Below, one piece after another: positions 54,565-58,968 of a stretch of DNA of 58,968 bases. The translations under genes and the position numbers were made by a program. The DNA comes from a virus, in IMG/VR virus record IMGVR_UViG_3300025889_000133, positions 1 through 58,968 of that record. One strand, given 5' to 3'. A model generated the notes under the pieces. The model did not search any database. It was not told the DNA's origin and saw only the letters and a program-made list of their open reading frames with translations. Position 1 is the stretch's first letter. Every line of letters begins with the position of its first letter.

Positions 54565-57500
54565 ATGCCGACCCCCACTCCCACGCCCGACAAGCTGACC
54601 GAAGAAGACCTGGCTCCGTTCGGGGATCTCTTCGGTCCACCCCCCGCTGCCCCTCCGGGCACGAAGAAGCTGCCGGCCACGAGCGCCGGCGGGCCAGTGA
54701 TGGTGGACGACGCCCACCTCAAGGACGTCAACCCGAAGGTACCGGAGCCGAAGGCGAAGGAGCCGAAGGCGAAGGCCGCGGAGCCGGCGCCGAAGGCGAA
54801 GGCCGCGGAGCCGGCGCCGAAGGCGAAGGCCGCGGAGCCGGCGCCGAAGGCCCCGGAGCCGAAGCCCGCGGAGCCCGCGCCGAAGCCCGCGGAGCCCCCG
54901 AAGGCGAAGGCCGCGGAGCAGCTGGAGTCGGCCGAGGAGACGCTGCCCCCCACCTCCCGCCCGCTGCCCCCCACCGACGAGGTGGCGGCTGCGCGCGCCG
55001 CGCTGGAGCCGCTGAAGCAGAAGGCCACCGAGGAGCGCGTCGCCGCCACTGCTGCGGACCAGCGCAGCCAGGCCGACGCGTTGGAGCTGCGCCGCTTGCT
55101 GGACGGTGCGGTCATGCTCTACGCCCCGTACAGGAGCGCGGTGGAGCGGGAGCAGGCGGCCGCCACTCCAGAGATGGGGATGCCTATGCCCTCCCTGCTG
55201 TCCGGCGGGGCGGCGCTCCGGTCGGCAATGGCGCTGGGCTTCGCCGCCGCCGCGCGCACGGGAGACCCGAAGGTCTACAAGGGCTTCGAGGCCGCCGCCG
55301 TGCTGAAGCACATCGGTCGGATGAAGCGCGAGGCCGAGGCGGGCGGTGGCAGCGCGCCCTACATGAGCCCGAGCGAGTACTGGGCAGCGGCCCGCGCGTC
55401 CGGTGTTCCGCTGGAGCAGATGCTCCGCGAGATCGTGATCGACAACAAGCGCGTCGACGACGTCATCGACGACGCTGTCTCTCGCAGCCAGGACCCTCGC
55501 GTCAAGGCGATCCTGCTGCGGGCGAAGGCGCAAGGCGCCGGGCAGCAGCAGCAGCGCAGCGCGATCGACAAGGTCGTCGACGTCGCCAAGGCCCCGCTGG
55601 GCGTGCTCGCTCCAGGACCGTCTGAGGCGAGCAAGGCGGAGGCCGCAGCGAAGAGCCAGGCAGTGCGGGCCGAGGCTGCGGCGAAGGCAGGGCAGCTGGA
55701 GCGGGCCGCTGCCATCGAGGCGACGGGGAGCGTGCGCCAGCGGGCCAAGATCGCCGACGCTGGGATCCGCGAGATGTACGCCGCGATGAGCGGGGACGCC
55801 GATGAGCTCGCCGACGCCAGCCGGGAACGCGAGGAGGCGGAAGCCAAGTACCGGCGGCTCCACGGGGGCCGCATGGCGGCGTCCCTGCGCGAGACGACGC
55901 TGCGGGATTGGACCGGCACCCAGGCCACCTCTGGCGTCATGGGCGTCTCGGAGCGGGATCCGGACGTCGACTTCGACAGCGCCCAGGCTCAGGCGACGGC
56001 CATCACGCTGCTGCGGGAGATGATGCCTCCCGAGGCGCGAGACCTGAGCGACGACGAGCTGGTGATGGCTGCGCCTCAGAAGTCCCCGCTGGTGCAGAGC
56101 TTCGTCCAGGCCACGCGCTTCGCCGGGGGTCACCGTGGGTGGATCGAGCAGCGCGCCGACGCGATCCAGCGCGCCAAGTCTCAGGCGCTGACGCGAGAGG
56201 GGAAGAACCCCGCCGAGGCATACGGGCCCGGGATGCGGGCGGATGCCGTCGCAGAGGCTGTGAGGGAGGCGACGGTCTTCCGCGTCGTGGGGCTGTGGGG
56301 GGGCCCGCTGATCATCAACCTGGCCCAGCTCACCGGAGAGCAGGCGCAGCGTGGAGAGGAGATCTCCCTGGCTGACGCCATGAAGGCGCAGGTCGAAATC
56401 GTCGGGCTCGACCGCAACGGCGTGGTCATCTACCGCCAGGAGTCGGTGCCGTCCTGGCTGTTCGGGCTGGCCGACATGCCGATCCAGGCGGCCATGGCCT
56501 ACTACGAGGTGGCGAAGGAGAACGTCACGGGCGAGCGAGACAACGCCGACGCGGAGCGGAACTGGTACGACATCGGCCAGAAGTTCCGCAGCAACGTCGC
56601 TCGCCGGCACGGCTTGCTCGATCTCGCCATCGAGACGGGGGTGTTCACCGACGAGAACACGGCAGTGATCCCGGTCGACCAGGACAGCCCGTGGCATCCG
56701 TACGCCAAGGCCACGGAGCAGCTCGCCCTGGGCGGGGCTGCGGTCGTCGCGACGATGCTGGCTCCCGACATGTTCATGGTCGCGGGGGGCGTCGGGGGGT
56801 CTGTGCGCGGGGCGATGGCGACCCGCCGCGCGGCCAAGGTCGCGGAGGGGCTGAAGTCCGCGTCGACGCTGCTGCGCGAGGCCCACGCTCTGGGCGAGGC
56901 GGGCAAGATCGACGAGGCGGTGGCTGCGCTGCGCAAGGCCGAGGCCATCGAAGTGGCGCTGCGGAAGTCCAACCCGGAGATCATGCGTGCGGTCGACCGC
57001 GCTGACGTGGCGGCCTACGAGAAGGCCACCGCCGACGGCGGCGCGGTGGCGGATCTCCGCACCCGGAAGGAAGCGGGCGGTGTCCTGCCTGGTGCGCTGG
57101 GCAAGGAGGCCCAGACCCTGCACCCCGGCATGCGGGTCGACGCGCTGAAGCAGGGGGAGGCGGTGGATGACGCCGCCGACTTCCCTCACCTGTTCAACTA
57201 CGCCAACCCCCTGCAGGACGCGGCCAAGCTCAGCCCCGAAGACCTCGCCCAGGCAGGGCGTCGCCACGCGGCGGCGAAGGTGGTGGGCGAGGAGGGCAAC
57301 AAGCTCCGAGCCAGCGCTGCCAAGATCAAGGACCCTGCGGGCCGGGAGGAAGTGCGGCTCTTCATCGAGGAGCAGCTCGCCATCATCCAGGACAAGGCGG
57401 CGCACGGGATCGACAAGACGACGATGCAGAAGGAGCTGCGTGACGCCGTCGCGGCCCGGTTCGTCGGCGACGACAACAAGCCGCTGCGGGAGGGGCTCTA

Positions 57501-58968
57501 CAAGAAGCTCACCGGCTTGGGGGGGCGCGCGGTCGAGGCGGCTGAGAAGGCCGACCCGCTGGACCCTGTGCGGGCCATCCTGGGCAACATCGCGTCGCGC
57601 GCCGAGGGGCACGAGGTCATGGCGAACGCCTCGAAGAAGGCGCTGGGCATGACCACGAACCTGCTGAAGGAGGGCAAGTACGCGTCGGAGGCCAGCATCC
57701 TGCGTGCCATCGCCCAGGACGCCGCCGACGCAGCAGGCATCGAGGATGCCACCGCGCGTGCAGTCTTCATCGAGAAGCGGATCAAGCAGTGGCAGAAGGC
57801 GCTGTCGACGGGCAAGCCGATCGATGTTGTCGGGCGGCGGATCACCATCGACGACGTGGTGCGGGAAGACACCCTGGTGCGCCAGCGGGTGCGCGACGGG
57901 CTCACCCCACAGCAGGCCATGGACGAGTGGCGCGCGAAGGTGCCCGGCAAGGTCGAGGCCGCGGCTGCGCCGAAGGGGCCGGAAGGGTCGAAGGGGCCGG
58001 AAGGGTCGAAGGAAAGCGGAGAGGACTACGCCGAGCGCCCGACCGTGGTGGAGAAGAAGCCCGCTGCCGCTCCCGACCCCGATGTGGAACGCCCGACCGA
58101 AGTGGACCGGGACACCGTGGTGGTGCCTGCGGCGGACTCAACCCAGGGCCGCGCCCGCGCTGCTGCCACGCCGGAGTGGACTCCGGAGCGGACCCAAGCG
58201 GTCGCTCCCGACGACGACAGCACCGCGGCTCGCATCGCCGGGCTGAAGCCGAAGGAGCCGACGGACGCCGCCTTGCCTCGGTGGCAGCGGGTCTCGCCTG
58301 CTCGAGGGCGGGGCGAAGCTGCGATGAAGGGGGATGGCCCCCAGGCGTGGGCTCCGGGCAAGGAGCCGGCGGAGCCGGCGCCTGCTGCGCCAGCGGCTGC
58401 GGCTGCGCCAGCAGCGCCGAAGGCGGCGCCGAAGGCGGCACCCCCCGCCGAGCCCCCGCCCGCGGCAGCGGCAGCGGCGGCAGCTGCGCCTGCCTCCACT
58501 CCGGCGCCGAAGGCCGCGCCCGCGGCAGTGGCGCCCGCGCCGAAGCGCGAGCGACCCCCCACGCGGAAGGAGAAGATCCAGGCATCGGCGAAGAAGCTGA
58601 TGGACGCTTCGGTGGCGTCGCCCACGAACGAGGGCATCGCGTCCGCGGACGACTTCAACGAGGCCATGGCCATGGTCCTCAAGGATCTGGGCTACGACGA
58701 CGACGTCATCCAGGCGGTCGCCCACGGCAAGACCGATGTCGTCGTCTCCGGTAAGATCAAGAGCCCCCGCGCGCTGCGGAACCAGGTGCGGGACCTGCTG
58801 GATGAGGCATACGCTGCCGCTGGCATCGAGCGGCCCCCCCGGCTGGTGCAGACCGCGCAGGGCGACTGGCTGGAGTACGCCGACGGCACCCGCCTGAACT
58901 GGCTGCCGAAGGAGGAGCGAGCTGCCGCTCTGGCGGGGCTGAGCGAGGATGCCGAGGAAGTCGCCCTG
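54565..58968 (+). CDS. Giant internal virion protein, at least 1468 aa, cut by the window edge
   Basis: The frame opens at ATG 54565 (MPTPTPTPDK) and stays open to the last base. Residues 55-110 are Pro/Lys/Ala/Glu linker repeats. The body is long charged helices (AKAGQLERAAAIEATGSVRQ) with hydrophobic segments that might cross membrane (VVGLWGGPLIINLAQL, LALGGAAVVATMLAP). Further Ala/Pro linkers lie near residues 1270-1330. Size, helicity and terminal position fit an ejection protein that spans the host envelope. No catalytic motif is recognised in the visible part. Confidence 0.8.
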   Translation, partial: MPTPTPTPDKLTEEDLAPFGDLFGPPPAAPPGTKKLPATSAGGPVMVDDAHLKDVNPKVPEPKAKEPKAKAAEPAPKAKAAEPAPKAKAAEPAPKAPEPKPAEPAPKPAEPPKAKAAEQLESAEETLPPTSRPLPPTDEVAAARAALEPLKQKATEERVAATAADQRSQADALELRRLLDGAVMLYAPYRSAVEREQAAATPEMGMPMPSLLSGGAALRSAMALGFAAAARTGDPKVYKGFEAAAVLKHIGRMKREAEAGGGSAPYMSPSEYWAAARASGVPLEQMLREIVIDNKRVDDVIDDAVSRSQDPRVKAILLRAKAQGAGQQQQRSAIDKVVDVAKAPLGVLAPGPSEASKAEAAAKSQAVRAEAAAKAGQLERAAAIEATGSVRQRAKIADAGIREMYAAMSGDADELADASREREEAEAKYRRLHGGRMAASLRETTLRDWTGTQATSGVMGVSERDPDVDFDSAQAQATAITLLREMMPPEARDLSDDELVMAAPQKSPLVQSFVQATRFAGGHRGWIEQRADAIQRAKSQALTREGKNPAEAYGPGMRADAVAEAVREATVFRVVGLWGGPLIINLAQLTGEQAQRGEEISLADAMKAQVEIVGLDRNGVVIYRQESVPSWLFGLADMPIQAAMAYYEVAKENVTGERDNADAERNWYDIGQKFRSNVARRHGLLDLAIETGVFTDENTAVIPVDQDSPWHPYAKATEQLALGGAAVVATMLAPDMFMVAGGVGGSVRGAMATRRAAKVAEGLKSASTLLREAHALGEAGKIDEAVAALRKAEAIEVALRKSNPEIMRAVDRADVAAYEKATADGGAVADLRTRKEAGGVLPGALGKEAQTLHPGMRVDALKQGEAVDDAADFPHLFNYANPLQDAAKLSPEDLAQAGRRHAAAKVVGEEGNKLRASAAKIKDPAGREEVRLFIEEQLAIIQDKAAHGIDKTTMQKELRDAVAARFVGDDNKPLREGLYKKLTGLGGRAVEAAEKADPLDPVRAILGNIASRAEGHEVMANASKKALGMTTNLLKEGKYASEASILRAIAQDAADAAGIEDATARAVFIEKRIKQWQKALSTGKPIDVVGRRITIDDVVREDTLVRQRVRDGLTPQQAMDEWRAKVPGKVEAAAAPKGPEGSKGPEGSKESGEDYAERPTVVEKKPAAAPDPDVERPTEVDRDTVVVPAADSTQGRARAAATPEWTPERTQAVAPDDDSTAARIAGLKPKEPTDAALPRWQRVSPARGRGEAAMKGDGPQAWAPGKEPAEPAPAAPAAAAAPAAPKAAPKAAPPAEPPPAAAAAAAAAPASTPAPKAAPAAVAPAPKRERPPTRKEKIQASAKKLMDASVASPTNEGIASADDFNEAMAMVLKDLGYDDDVIQAVAHGKTDVVVSGKIKSPRALRNQVRDLLDEAYAAAGIERPPRLVQTAQGDWLEYADGTRLNWLPKEERAAALAGLSEDAEEVAL
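54775..54849. repeat. 27-base tandem repeat in the giant gene
   Basis: Two full copies and one partial copy of a 27-base unit encode Ala-Glu-Pro-Ala-Pro-Lys-Ala-Lys-Ala in tandem. Copies are identical, suggesting recent expansion or slippage. Confidence 0.8.

Noticed and set aside
1-58968. CRISPR arrays, insertion sequences, rRNA genes, complete tRNA genes, integrase
   Set aside because: No regularly spaced direct repeats, transposase motifs with terminal repeats, rRNA-like segments, full cloverleaf sequences or tyrosine/serine recombinase motifs were recognised by eye in the window.

Overview
The window is 59 kb of GC-rich DNA that reads as one contiguous part of a tailed double-stranded DNA bacteriophage genome (Caudoviricetes). 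The evidence is a large terminase, a portal, a probable major capsid protein, a set of head and tail virion genes, two very large internal-virion-type proteins and about sixty small, tightly packed early-type genes. No tape measure, tail sheath or baseplate gene is visible. Huge coiled-coil proteins sit where podoviruses carry ejection proteins, so a podovirus-like virion is the best guess. Codon third positions are strongly G/C, so the host is probably a high-GC bacterium. No gene in the window identifies it. The window starts inside one gene and ends inside another, so the genome is longer than what is shown. No DNA polymerase, replicative helicase, integrase, RNA polymerase, endolysin or CRISPR array is visible.

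Layout. (1) 1-25.6 kb, minus strand: a dense leftward array of about 64 small genes, most joined by ATGA or TGATG stop/start overlaps and most with strong Shine-Dalgarno sites. Recognisable products are a T4 endonuclease V homologue (2537-2965), an RNase H (4741-5409), a ComM/YifB-type AAA+ ATPase (6037-7455), a RadC-type JAMM-domain protein (16067-16579), a P-loop kinase (22459-22869), several zinc-ribbon proteins and a run of tiny membrane proteins. Two genes (11763-12305 and 21928-22455) look frameshifted near their C-termini. (2) 23.9-24.3 kb: a structured gap containing an intact tRNA/tmRNA-like 3' end. (3) 25.6-29.2 kb: a control-like region with few genes, including a palindrome-rich stretch with an AT-rich core (25.6-26.5 kb) and a 1.2 kb gene-free island (27.0-28.2 kb). 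(4) 29.2-37.5 kb, plus strand: small genes including a Tat-signal protein, a ribbon-helix-helix-like protein and a DUF3310 protein, followed by Ala/Pro-rich morphogenesis-type genes. (5) 37.5-41.5 kb, minus strand: portal and terminase. (6) 41.6-58.97 kb, plus strand: capsid, head-completion and tail genes, then the giant internal proteins, the last one cut off by the window edge.

How the parts may work together. Promoters look like host sigma-70 types with GC-rich -10 boxes. Three of them carry the same 17-bp palindrome, GTTGC-N7-GCAAC, over the -35 box and at nearly the same distance from the -10. A fourth copy lies between the divergent terminase and capsid transcripts. This suggests one regulator acting on early, middle and late units. 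The repair and recombination proteins of the left arm (ComM-like, endonuclease V, RadC-like, RNase H, kinase) would serve phage DNA metabolism. The right arm builds and fills the virion.
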